Shown here one piece after another: positions 1 to 6,692 of a stretch of 17,192 bases of DNA (position 1 is its first letter; each line of letters begins with the position of its first letter). The stretch comes from PALSA-607 sp036510735. Its GTDB lineage: Bacteria; Actinomycetota; Actinomycetes; Acidothermales; Acidothermaceae. The stretch is taken from NCBI GenBank assembly GCA_036510735.1, contig DATCDK010000110.1, forward strand, positions 1 through 17,192. The letters run 5' to 3'. Under the pieces are notes generated by a model. That model ran no database searches and was not told the DNA's origin. It saw only the letters and a list, made by a program, of their open reading frames with translations. The position numbers and the translations under genes were made by a program.

Positions 1-568
1 TGGCGGGGGCAGCAGCCGTGAGCTCGGTACGTCGCGAAGGACGCACGAGCCGACTTCCGCACAGATGATGCAGACCGTAGGCGAGCCCGAGCAAGATCAG
101 CAGGTCGCCGATGCTGAACACATTGGCCATCGGCACGCTCGCAGGAACGGGTATGACATCACCAAGCCACGCCAGGTGTGGATGCGCGAGCACGCCGGAG
201 TTGTTGAAGTCACCGGCCACAGGATGGATGCCGGCGGTGGCAAGCGCCGAACGTGAGGCAGGCAACGTACCGCCGTTGACGGCGATGGTCACGGCGTTGA
301 GAGCACCACCGAGAGCGACGATCGGCAGTCCACTGACGCGCCGGTTGAGCCAGACAAACCAGCCGGCCATCACGTAGCTGACCAGGTGCGCGCTCACGAG
401 CACCGCACGCGGCCAGGTCGGCACCACGCTGATCGCAACAACCTGCAAGGCAAGCGCGCCAGCGATCAGCCAAAACGACTTGATGCGCACGTGCGCGAGC
501 GCCCGCAGGTGGCCACCAAAGAGCGGCACTGTCGCCACGAGCAAGCCAGCGAGCAAGGCCATCAGCAT
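1..568 (-). CDS. DUF5317 family membrane protein (3' end beyond window)
   Basis: Translation from ATG at 568 is open to the window edge (189 codons). The start has a GGAGA element about 8 bases upstream; a second ATG two codons later is also possible. The N-terminal half is hydrophobic (LLAGLLVATVPLFGG, then two further membrane stretches). The middle carries VNGGTLPASRSA and, near residues 152-163, MANVFSIGDLLILLG. The latter is the signature I associate with DUF5317, a membrane family of unknown function. It starts 16 bases after the stop of the GGDEF-EAL gene on the same strand, so the two are almost certainly one operon. Known: DUF5317 has no assigned biochemistry. Inferred: an accessory membrane partner of the c-di-GMP enzyme. 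The stop codon lies outside the window, so the C-terminus is unknown. Confidence 0.82.
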   Translation of the reverse strand, partial: MLMALLAGLLVATVPLFGGHLRALAHVRIKSFWLIAGALALQVVAISVVPTWPRAVLVSAHLVSYVMAGWFVWLNRRVSGLPIVALGGALNAVTIAVNGGTLPASRSALATAGIHPVAGDFNNSGVLAHPHLAWLGDVIPVPASVPMANVFSIGDLLILLGLAYGLHHLCGSRLVRPSRRTELTAAAPA

Positions 569-584
569 TGGCGGGTCTCCCTGA

Positions 585-2654
585 TCAGTGCTGTGGCGCA
601 GGGAGGGCGGAGAGGACGCCGAGAGCGACGTCCGACACGGGGGCAAGACGGGCGCGGTACGCGATCGGGGCAACAGCCCGCGGGCTGGAGAGTGACGACG
701 TCATCGCAATCTGGGTCAGCGGCCGCGCGATCACGTAGCCCTGGAGAACATCGCACCCGAGCACCTGGAGTTCATGCCACACATCGACGGTCTCCACGCC
801 CTCGGCGACAACCTGCATTCCGAGGTTGTGTCCGAGCTCAATTGTCGATCGCACAATCGCGTGATTCACCGGATCCGCAAGACCGATCACGAATGCCTTG
901 TCGATCTTCAACTCGTTGAGGGGTAGCCGTCCGAGATACGACAGCGAAGTCGCACCACTCCCGAAGTCGTCGATCGACAGCTGCACACCCATGCGGCGCA
1001 AGTCTTCGAGTACTTGGCGCACCCGGCCGCTAGACGCCATGACGCCGTTCTCGGTGACCTCGAGAGTCAGCGCCGCTGCGGGTACGCCGGCTCGGTGCAA
1101 AGCGACCCAGACGGACTCAGGAAACTCGCGGTCATTCAGCTGAGCCGGCGCCACGTTGACCGCCACGGTCAGCGTCGGCTCGACTGTTCGCCAACGCCGT
1201 AGATCCGCGAGCGCGGTCCCAAGGACAGAGGCGGTCAGGAGCGAGAGCAACCCGGTGTGCTCTGCCAGGTTGATGAAGTCGTCCGGCATGATGAGCCCGC
1301 GCTCGGGATGCTGCCAACGGGCCAGTGCCTCGACGCCAATGACGCCGCCCGTCAGTGCCGAAATCTTTGGCTGGTAGTGCACGATGACTTCGCCGTGCTC
1401 GATCGCACCGCGCAAATCCCCGAGGAGTTCGAGCCGCTCGACCGTGTTGCGGTCGTCGTCCAGCGAATACAGGCGAACCGCATTGCGCTCTTCTTTTGCG
1501 GTGTAGAGAGCAACGTCGGCGCGGCGCAGCAGGGTCGACACGTCGAGCCCGTGCTCGGGTGCCACCGCGACGCCGATGCTCGCTCCGACGTCGATGCGAA
1601 CGCCGTCCGCCGTCAATGGCGCGGCCAGCGTTCGCAGCGCAATGTGCGCCACGATCAGGACGGCGGTTGGCTCGATGTCCGGCACGAGCACTGCGAACTC
1701 GTCGCCACCAAGGCGGCACACCATCGCGTTCGCGCCGAGCGCCGCGGAAAGCCGATCGGCAGCCGCCTCGATCACTTGGTCGCCGATGTGGTGTCCGAGC
1801 GTGTCGTTGATCTCTTTGAAGTGGTCGAGGTCGACGATCATCAATGCCGTCGACGAGCCAGTGGCCGATGCTCGGGCCAGCATGGTGCTTGCCGTTCGGT
1901 GGAACAACGTCCGGTTCGGCAGACCGGTCAAGGAGTCGTGCAACGACTCTTCCTCGCGCTGAATGGCGAGCTTGGCGCTCTTGTGCACGGCGGCGATCGG
2001 CAGCACCAGGAGCGGCAGCGCGAAGGCGGAGAAGTCCACCGCGATGACCAAGACTGGCGCCAACGCAAGCAAGACGCCGGACGTCGACAAGTGGTAGCGC
2101 AAGTCCATCGGCATCCGCTGTATCGGGTTCTCACCCAACGACAGGGCGATGACGATCGTGGTGATCACGTGGTTGACGACGAAGAACACGATGGCCGCGG
2201 CGAGCGCGCCAAGAACGTCGCGTGGCCGCAGGTCGCGGGTGTCTTCGAAGAAGCCGCGACTGCTAAACGCCGAGTACGCGAGGCGTGAGGCGGTTAGGGT
2301 AATGATGTATTGCGCCTGGTTAAAGACGATCCTGCGCAGATCCTTGCGCTGACGAACGTCGTCGAGGAGGGTCGCGATCGATTGCGCACCTAGCGCAATG
2401 ATGAGTGGCCCGGTCAGCACGAGGGCCAGGCTGAACGAGCTGGAGATGGTGACCTCGTCGACGCTGCCGTCGCCGTGTGAGATCCGGATCGGGCGAAGCT
2501 CACCGATGACCAGGACGGACCCCAGCACCAGAACCGGGACCACGGCGATGGTCAAACCGTTTCGGACGGCGTTGAGCGCCGAAAATGCGACGAGGAGGGC
2601 AGCAACGATAACCGCGATGCCAATGTAGGTATCGAGTTTGCGGCGAATCGCCAT
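585..2654 (-). CDS. Membrane-bound GGDEF-EAL protein (diguanylate cyclase / c-di-GMP phosphodiesterase)
   Basis: This 689-aa protein is predicted to turn over cyclic di-GMP. Residues about 10-225 hold some six to eight membrane segments, a MASE-type sensory region. A GGDEF domain follows (about 235-395) with SLTGLPNR, D275LDHFK and RLGGDEF at 314-320. An EAL domain follows (about 405-655) with GVEAL at 440-444, LEVTEN at 531-536, IDDFGSG at 561-567, ELKIDK at 581-586, VAEGVET at 616-622 and QGY. Both catalytic signatures look complete, so either activity is possible. The usual RxxD inhibitory site before GGDEF is absent (GANA in that place), so product inhibition of the cyclase may be lost. 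The start at 2654 is chosen over an in-frame start at 2702 because GAGGAGGG lies 9 bases upstream. It is followed closely by DUF5317 and preceded by two microprotein ORFs. The net direction of c-di-GMP turnover cannot be read from sequence. Confidence 0.95.
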   Translation of the reverse strand: MAIRRKLDTYIGIAVIVAALLVAFSALNAVRNGLTIAVVPVLVLGSVLVIGELRPIRISHGDGSVDEVTISSSFSLALVLTGPLIIALGAQSIATLLDDVRQRKDLRRIVFNQAQYIITLTASRLAYSAFSSRGFFEDTRDLRPRDVLGALAAAIVFFVVNHVITTIVIALSLGENPIQRMPMDLRYHLSTSGVLLALAPVLVIAVDFSAFALPLLVLPIAAVHKSAKLAIQREEESLHDSLTGLPNRTLFHRTASTMLARASATGSSTALMIVDLDHFKEINDTLGHHIGDQVIEAAADRLSAALGANAMVCRLGGDEFAVLVPDIEPTAVLIVAHIALRTLAAPLTADGVRIDVGASIGVAVAPEHGLDVSTLLRRADVALYTAKEERNAVRLYSLDDDRNTVERLELLGDLRGAIEHGEVIVHYQPKISALTGGVIGVEALARWQHPERGLIMPDDFINLAEHTGLLSLLTASVLGTALADLRRWRTVEPTLTVAVNVAPAQLNDREFPESVWVALHRAGVPAAALTLEVTENGVMASSGRVRQVLEDLRRMGVQLSIDDFGSGATSLSYLGRLPLNELKIDKAFVIGLADPVNHAIVRSTIELGHNLGMQVVAEGVETVDVWHELQVLGCDVLQGYVIARPLTQIAMTSSLSSPRAVAPIAYRARLAPVSDVALGVLSALPAPQH

Positions 2655-2735
2655 CCGTTGCTGCCCTCCTCTCGTGCTCCGCGCAGACGTGCACCCGTGC
2701 ATCTGTACTTCCGTGCGCCTAGCGAGCGCAGTGAT

Positions 2736-2807
2736 CTAGCGCCATTTGTGGCCGGCGACCAGGACACCATCGGCGTCGACGACGGGCGTCATGAGTTCTG
2801 CCTTCAC
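2736..2807 (-). CDS. Candidate 23-aa microprotein upstream of the GGDEF-EAL gene
   Basis: A GTG start at 2807 follows an AAGGAG ribosome site with 8 bases between. The 23-residue product starts MKAELMTPVV and ends DGVLVAGHKWR, then TAG. It lies 81 bases upstream of the GGDEF-EAL start and 55 bases downstream of the 30-aa ORF, all on the minus strand. The hydrophobic stretch is too short for a normal membrane helix. The C-terminal AG-H-KW resembles the AG-W-KW end of the upstream microprotein, although the codons differ. No family is recognised. It could be a signalling peptide, a leader peptide that controls translation, or a chance ORF. The strong ribosome site is the main argument for translation. 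Confidence 0.45.
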   Translation of the reverse strand: MKAELMTPVVDADGVLVAGHKWR

Positions 2808-2862
2808 GACGAAAGCTCCTTCCCGTAAGCGGCTTGGACTGTGTTAGCTGCAACGGCAGCGA

Positions 2863-2955
2863 CTACCACTTCCAGCCAGCACCGACGACAGCAACGAGGG
2901 CTACCAGACCGGTAGCGGACCCCAGGACACGACCGAACAAACGTGAACGCGACAT
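2863..2955 (-). CDS. Candidate 30-aa single-pass membrane microprotein
   Basis: An ATG at 2955 follows GGGGAGG with 5 bases between, one of the best ribosome sites in the window. The product starts MSRSRLFGRVLG (basic, three arginines), continues with a hydrophobic stretch at about residues 13-26 (SATGLVALVAVVGA) and ends GWKW before TAG. This is the form of a short type II membrane peptide or a peptide precursor with a basic N-region and hydrophobic core. It is the first ORF of the presumed c-di-GMP transcription unit, 184 bases after the M24-protein gene. No family is recognised. An in-frame extension to 3048 is open but has no comparable ribosome site. Confidence 0.55.
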   Translation of the reverse strand: MSRSRLFGRVLGSATGLVALVAVVGAGWKW

Positions 2956-3086
2956 ATCAACCTCCCCACGGCAAGCCAGGCGCCGCGGCAGTTCCACGGC
3001 AGCCACCCTGATGTCAGAGTTGTCGGCAGCGGGGGTTGCTCGACCCATCGCCCACCCGAGGGAACTCTCTGCACCCGTTTGCTCGC

Positions 3087-3107
3087 GACGGCTGGCCGAC
3101 CGCCGTC
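3087..3107 (-). terminator. Weak hairpin in the 184-bp gap after the M24-protein gene
   Basis: GACGGC at 3087-3092 pairs with GCCGTC at 3102-3107 across a 9-base loop, about 30 bases after the stop of the M24-protein gene at 3140. There is no T tract, so it would be at best a weak terminator. The rest of the gap (2956-3086) is GC-rich leader for the 30-aa ORF; I recognise no riboswitch or clear promoter in it. Confidence 0.25.
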
Positions 3108-3139
3108 CAACGCAGCGCAGATGCCGACTCAGGGCAAGG

Positions 3140-4528
3140 TCAAACCCGAATCATTGCCAGCTGCGGCGCCAGCCAAAACGGCGGGAAGTAGGCGGCCGCG
3201 TTCGACAGCGGCAGCACCTCGTCGTGCAGATCGATCCCGAAGACCTTCGTGACCATCGAGCGCCTTTGCTGGATCCGGCTCCACGCGTCGGGGTAGCGCG
3301 CCGCGATCTCCAGTCGCAACTCGGCGTCCGCCAGCACCACGCCGTCCTCGATCTGGGCTGTGTGATACGCGCTGCCAGTGATCGGGATGATGTCCAACTG
3401 CAGCGCGTTGCCGGACGTGAAGACCACGGGTGATGCGGAGCTGACCGGGGACGACGGCCACTCGTCGAGGTGGATGAAGTGGCCTGGGTTGAGGTACACG
3501 CCGTAGAACGGATCGCCGATCCGGCTAAACGTCACGTCATACAACTCCCCCGCCGTCAGGCCGATGCGGATCGTCTCGTACCAGGCAGCCGCCGTCGCGT
3601 AGTAGGGCTCGGCGAGCTTCTGCACGTAATCGGCGGCGGCGTCCGGGAGCTGGCTGGCCTCTTCGACCAGGAACCCAGCCCGAGCGGTGTTGCCGCCCCA
3701 GTACCCAAGTCCGGTGCAGACCGGGTCACCCACTTGCAAAACGCGGTCACCCGCGCTGGCGACTCCATATGCGGCGTTAGGCCCGCTCAACATCGTCGGG
3801 TGATAGCTGAAGGGCAGCAGGATGGGCTGCATCAGCTGCGTCGCCTCGAGCTCGGTCATTCCAGCCCGGACGCCGTGCAGCAGCCGCCGCACCGCCTCCG
3901 ACGCGTGCGTTGCGGCGAACTCGAACGCAGCGATCTGGTCGACATCGTTGTCGATGCGCAGCCCGCCGTCCGGGTTCATCAGCAGGTCGGTTGCGTTCGT
4001 GACACTTTCGACGAGCGCCGCGACCTCTTCCACGATGAAGTGCGGGAGCTCGATCCAGCGCTGCGTCTGCGGGCCGGTCCAGAACTTCCAGCCGATCAAG
4101 CCCACCCGGCGGACGGCAGGAGCCGCGATCCCGGCGTCACGCAGGACGGCGGACAGTGCCACGTCGCCGGGATCCGGCTGCCCGATCAAGCTGAACTTCG
4201 GTAGCCGGACGACGTCGATCTCGAACGGCACCACCCGGGCCCACGCGACGTTCTCGTTGCCGACGACAAGGCGCGGGGTTTGGCCTGGCACCAGGATCAG
4301 CAACGACTCCTCCCAGCGCGGGTCGAAGCCCGTGAGGTAGGACATGTTGGCGAAGTGCTCGCGGTCGGCGTAGACGATGACGGCGTCGAGACCGCGCTTC
4401 GACATCGCTTGGTAGAGGCCCGCGATCCGGCGCTCATAGGTCGCCGCCGAGATCACCGGCTGCTGCCGGGGAAGTTCGAAGTCAGGCAGCTCGATCTCCG
4501 CGAGTGCAACGCCCCATTCGCCGCTCAT
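3140..4528 (-). CDS. M24 / creatinase-type family protein with degenerate metal site
   Basis: This 462-aa protein has the two-domain form of the Xaa-Pro peptidase/creatinase family. An N-terminal creatinase-like domain (about 25-180, with NMSYLTGFDPRWEESLLIL) precedes a pita-bread fold (about 190-440). In true M24 metallopeptidases the ligands are two Asp, His and two Glu. Here the Asp-Asp region reads VCTGLGYWGGNTARAGF (270-286), with Thr/Asn where Asp is expected. The His is kept in NPGHFIH (348-353), Glu is replaced by Asp in LQLDIIP (377-382), and Glu is kept in QIEDG (392-396). HPTMLSGPNAAYG (243-255) is the family's substrate-pocket region. This fits the metal-independent creatinase branch, which hydrolyses C-N bonds, better than a working peptidase. 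The start at 4528 has AGGGAG 7 bases upstream and overlaps the preceding small gene by ATGA. The substrate is not known. Confidence 0.85.
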   Translation of the reverse strand: MSGEWGVALAEIELPDFELPRQQPVISAATYERRIAGLYQAMSKRGLDAVIVYADREHFANMSYLTGFDPRWEESLLILVPGQTPRLVVGNENVAWARVVPFEIDVVRLPKFSLIGQPDPGDVALSAVLRDAGIAAPAVRRVGLIGWKFWTGPQTQRWIELPHFIVEEVAALVESVTNATDLLMNPDGGLRIDNDVDQIAAFEFAATHASEAVRRLLHGVRAGMTELEATQLMQPILLPFSYHPTMLSGPNAAYGVASAGDRVLQVGDPVCTGLGYWGGNTARAGFLVEEASQLPDAAADYVQKLAEPYYATAAAWYETIRIGLTAGELYDVTFSRIGDPFYGVYLNPGHFIHLDEWPSSPVSSASPVVFTSGNALQLDIIPITGSAYHTAQIEDGVVLADAELRLEIAARYPDAWSRIQQRRSMVTKVFGIDLHDEVLPLSNAAAYFPPFWLAPQLAMIRV

Positions 4529-4710
4529 GGCAATCTCCCTTTGGCGAGGTGGTGCCAGAACGGGCGGGCAGCGAAGTACGAGCCGCCGGTTGCGATCACC
4601 GCGATCGCGATGTCGACGCTGATTCGACCCTGCTTTGCCCAGTACACATCTTGCAGGTCGAGGAGTTCGGCGAACTCATCGACGATCAGCGCCAGGATAG
4701 GCGTGCGCAC
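4525..4710 (-). CDS. 61-aa membrane microprotein coupled to the M24-protein gene
   Basis: A GTG start at 4710 gives 61 residues. An acidic N-terminal part (LIVDEFAELLDLQDVYW) is followed by a likely membrane segment at about residues 33-50 (DIAIAVIATGGSYFAAR) and a basic tail. Its stop overlaps the ATG of the M24-protein gene by four bases, a classic coupling arrangement, and it begins 25 bases after the LacI stop. Codons are as GC-rich at third positions as in the neighbours. The ribosome site is unusual: AGGAG sits 22 bases upstream and serves instead a five-codon GTG reading frame (4711-4728) whose stop abuts this GTG, which would suit termination-reinitiation. No family is recognised. Confidence 0.6.
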   Translation of the reverse strand: MRTPILALIVDEFAELLDLQDVYWAKQGRISVDIAIAVIATGGSYFAARPFWHHLAKGRLP

Positions 4711-4735
4711 CTAACACGGGGTCGACACTGCGCTC

Positions 4736-5890
4736 CTAAGCGCCGCGCGGCGGCGCCGTGCTGCCGCGGACCACGACCTCGGTGCGGATCGGCGGGATGC
4801 GCACCGGTCGGCCGGCAACCTGATCGAGCACCACACTCGCGGCCAACCGACCCTGATCGAACAGTGATTGGGCCACGGTCGTCAGCGGCGGCACGCTCGC
4901 GGCGGCCGCGGCGACGTCGTCGAAGCCCACGACCGACAGCTGCCGCGGGACCTCGATACCCGCGCTCGCGGCGGCGTCGAGGGTGCCGAGCGCCAGCACG
5001 TCGGTGACGCCGAATACCGCAGTTGGACGCCGATCCGCGAGCATCCGCGCAGCAGCATCTCTGCCAGCCGCTCGGGAGTTTCGTGCCGCGGCAACGACCG
5101 ACACCGAGCTCGGATCGATCCCGCCGGCATGCAGCGCACGGAGGAACCCAGACACCCGGGCGCGCATCCCGAGTTGGACGCCGGGCACCCGCGCGGGCGC
5201 GTCGCGGTGCCCGTCGCCGGAGGTGACCGCAGCGCCAGCATCGCCAGAGGGAAGCGGACCAGCACTGTCGCCGAAGGTGACTCCAGCGGCACTGTCGCCG
5301 AAGGTGACGCCAGCGGCACTGTCGCCGAAGGTGACGACACCGAAACTGGTGTGACCGAGGTCGAGCAGGTGCCGCGCGGCTTTGGCTGCTGCGCGGGCGT
5401 TGTCGACACAGATCCGTGGCACGCCGGGGATTTTCGGTTGGCCCCAGGAGACCACGGGCAGCCGGCGACCCAGGACGTCGACCACCGCAGGATGCCCCGG
5501 CACCAGCGACGTGAGGACGAACCCGTCGACGAGTGCATTGCGCACGTGCGCGTGCTCGGCATTGCCCTCGGTGGGTACCAGCAACAGCGCTTGCCCGGCG
5601 TCGGCGAGGCCGCTGGCCAACCCGTGCAAGAACGACACCAGGCCGGGGTCAGCGAATGCGTAGGGCAGCTGCTCGGTCAACAGCACACCGATGGTGGCGG
5701 CCCGCCGCGTTCGCAGCGACCGCCCGGCCGGGTCGGGTCCCGCGTATCCGAGCTCTTTCGCGACCGCGAGCACGCGCGCTCGGGTCTCCTCCGACAACTG
5801 GTCGGGCCGGTTGTACGCGTTCGACACCGTCATCGCCGATACGCCGGCGGCTTGCGCGACGGTCTCCAGAGTTGGGCGTCCGGGGGTCAT
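4736..5890 (-). CDS. LacI-family transcriptional regulator
   Basis: This 384-aa protein has a LacI helix-turn-helix at residues 6-30 (TLETVAQAAGVSAMTVSNAYNR, split here as TLETVAQAAGVS and AMTVSNAYN), then the hinge (SEETRARVLAVAKELGY) and a periplasmic-binding-like effector domain (66-380) with AVFGVTDVLALG and LSVVGFDDV. LacI proteins bind operators near their own gene and are released or activated by a sugar or similar ligand. The start at 5890 has AGGAG 7 bases upstream; a longer in-frame extension lacks this. The gene is divergent from a SWEET-like transporter and leads a minus-strand unit with a microprotein and the M24/creatinase-like gene. Oddly, residues about 186-230 are five degenerate 9-residue repeats replacing the normally short loop after the DNA-proximal half of the effector domain. 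Confidence 0.95.
   Translation of the reverse strand: MTPGRPTLETVAQAAGVSAMTVSNAYNRPDQLSEETRARVLAVAKELGYAGPDPAGRSLRTRRAATIGVLLTEQLPYAFADPGLVSFLHGLASGLADAGQALLLVPTEGNAEHAHVRNALVDGFVLTSLVPGHPAVVDVLGRRLPVVSWGQPKIPGVPRICVDNARAAAKAARHLLDLGHTSFGVVTFGDSAAGVTFGDSAAGVTFGDSAGPLPSGDAGAAVTSGDGHRDAPARVPGVQLGMRARVSGFLRALHAGGIDPSSVSVVAAARNSRAAGRDAAARMLADRRPTAVFGVTDVLALGTLDAAASAGIEVPRQLSVVGFDDVAAAAASVPPLTTVAQSLFDQGRLAASVVLDQVAGRPVRIPPIRTEVVVRGSTAPPRGA
5210..5344. repeat. Five-unit 27-bp tandem repeat inside the LacI gene
   Basis: Units lie at 5210-5236, 5237-5263, 5264-5290, 5291-5317 and 5318-5344. Units 3 and 4 differ at one base, unit 5 matches for its first 19 bases, and units 1 and 2 are more diverged. 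In protein they read VTFGDSAAG twice, then VTFGDSAGP, LPSGDAGAA and VTSGDGHRD-like units. The 27-bp period keeps the frame, so copy number could vary without breaking the regulator. Confidence 0.92.
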
Positions 5891-5912
5891 CTGGGCGCTC
5901 CTTTCTCCGGTG

Positions 5913-5955
5913 CTGTATCGTTCCACCTGTATCGTTAAAGAACCACCAACGATAT
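5913..5955. promoter_or_regulatory. Three-copy TATCGTT element, probable LacI operator region
   Basis: CTGTATCGTT occurs at 5913-5922 and 5927-5936, 14 bp apart. The reverse complement AACGATA occurs at 5948-5954, so the second and third copies form a perfect 7-bp inverted repeat with an 11-bp spacer. The cluster lies just upstream of the LacI start (5890) and about 80 bp before the SWEET gene. It is in the right place for autoregulation and for control of the divergent transporter. The 14-bp spacing and direct-repeat form are not the usual compact LacI palindrome, so binding by this LacI protein is inference. Confidence 0.6.
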
Positions 5956-6034
5956 GCCGAGGTAACAGGTAGCTGCGGATGATCGCCAGTGATCGCCGTC
6001 CCGTTTGAGGAGTATGCACGGTGGGTGCACGGCG

Positions 6035-6664
6035 ATGACCACGCACGAGATCGCGTTCGGTTTTGGCTACCTGGGAGCTGCGCTCGGCGTAGCGATGGTG
6101 GTCCCACAGATCGTTCGGATCGTGCGGCATCCGTCGCTCTCGGGGGTATCACCGATTTCGTGGGCGCTCACCGTCCTTGGCTGCCTGCTCTGGTTCACCT
6201 ACGGGCTACGAAGTGGTGCCCTCCCGCAACTCCCCGGAAACTTGCTGCTCGTCTGTGGCGCCATCGCGGTCGTGCTGCTGGTGAAGTCTCCGACTTCGCG
6301 GGCTCGGCGTGCCGTGCTGCTCGCGGTCGGCGGCGGTCTCCTCGAAACGACGGGATGGGTGATCCCGACGCAAGCCGTTGGCTATCTCGCGTTCGCGGTC
6401 GGCACCGTCTCTACCTGGCCGCAGCTGTATGACTCGGTCGGCAACTGGCGCGCGCACATCAATTCCGGTGTGTCACTGAGCACCTGGGCACTTCGGATTG
6501 CCTCGCAGGTGTGCTGGCTCGCCTATGCGCTGGGCACCTCAGACGCGCCGGTCGCGGTGGGCGCTTGTGTGGCCGGGTTGACCGGTGTCGCGATGGTCGC
6601 ACTCGAGACCGCGGCCCGGGCGCCCGCATTCGGGTCAGCCCGCGTGCTGACCGAGACGGCCTAG
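6035..6664 (+). CDS. Two-repeat SWEET/PQ-loop (MtN3-like) transporter
   Basis: This 209-aa membrane protein contains two PQ-loop units. The first spans about 8-83, with VVPQIVRIV at 22-30, SGVSPISWAL and a helix ending in WFTYGL. The second spans about 112-192, with TWPQLYDSV at 128-136, SGVSLSTWAL and WLAYALG. Bacterial SemiSWEETs are usually one three-helix unit of about 90 aa that dimerises; here two units are joined in one chain by a linker helix, giving about six or seven helices. These proteins passively move sugars or other small solutes across the membrane. The start at 6035 fits the usual short N-terminus. An ATG at 6014 in frame is possible, but its GAGGAG is only one base away. The divergent LacI gene and shared TATCGTT elements suggest ligand-controlled expression. 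Confidence 0.88.
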   Translation: MTTHEIAFGFGYLGAALGVAMVVPQIVRIVRHPSLSGVSPISWALTVLGCLLWFTYGLRSGALPQLPGNLLLVCGAIAVVLLVKSPTSRARRAVLLAVGGGLLETTGWVIPTQAVGYLAFAVGTVSTWPQLYDSVGNWRAHINSGVSLSTWALRIASQVCWLAYALGTSDAPVAVGACVAGLTGVAMVALETAARAPAFGSARVLTETA

Positions 6665-6692
6665 CTCTCTCAAGTGCCGGCCCCGGGTCCGC

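Noticed and set aside
1257..2288. Long plus-strand open frame of 343 codons opposite the GGDEF-EAL gene
   Set aside because: It is fully antisense to a gene with intact domain motifs, and its product is a low-complexity Arg/Gln/Val/Asp-rich chain typical of the shadow of a GC-rich gene.
2655..2702. Longer N-terminus of the GGDEF-EAL protein starting at 2702
   Set aside because: The strong ribosome site GAGGAGGG is correctly spaced for the start at 2654, and the extra 16 residues are polar and unlike the membrane domain that follows.
2956..3139. Possible c-di-GMP or other riboswitch in the leader of the microprotein/GGDEF-EAL unit
   Set aside because: I could not place the conserved core of GEMM, ydaO or cobalamin riboswitches in this sequence; a covariance-model search would settle it.
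4868..5938. Plus-strand open frame of 356 codons across the LacI gene
   Set aside because: It is antisense to a clear LacI protein, and its apparent repeats are only the other strand of the 27-bp array.
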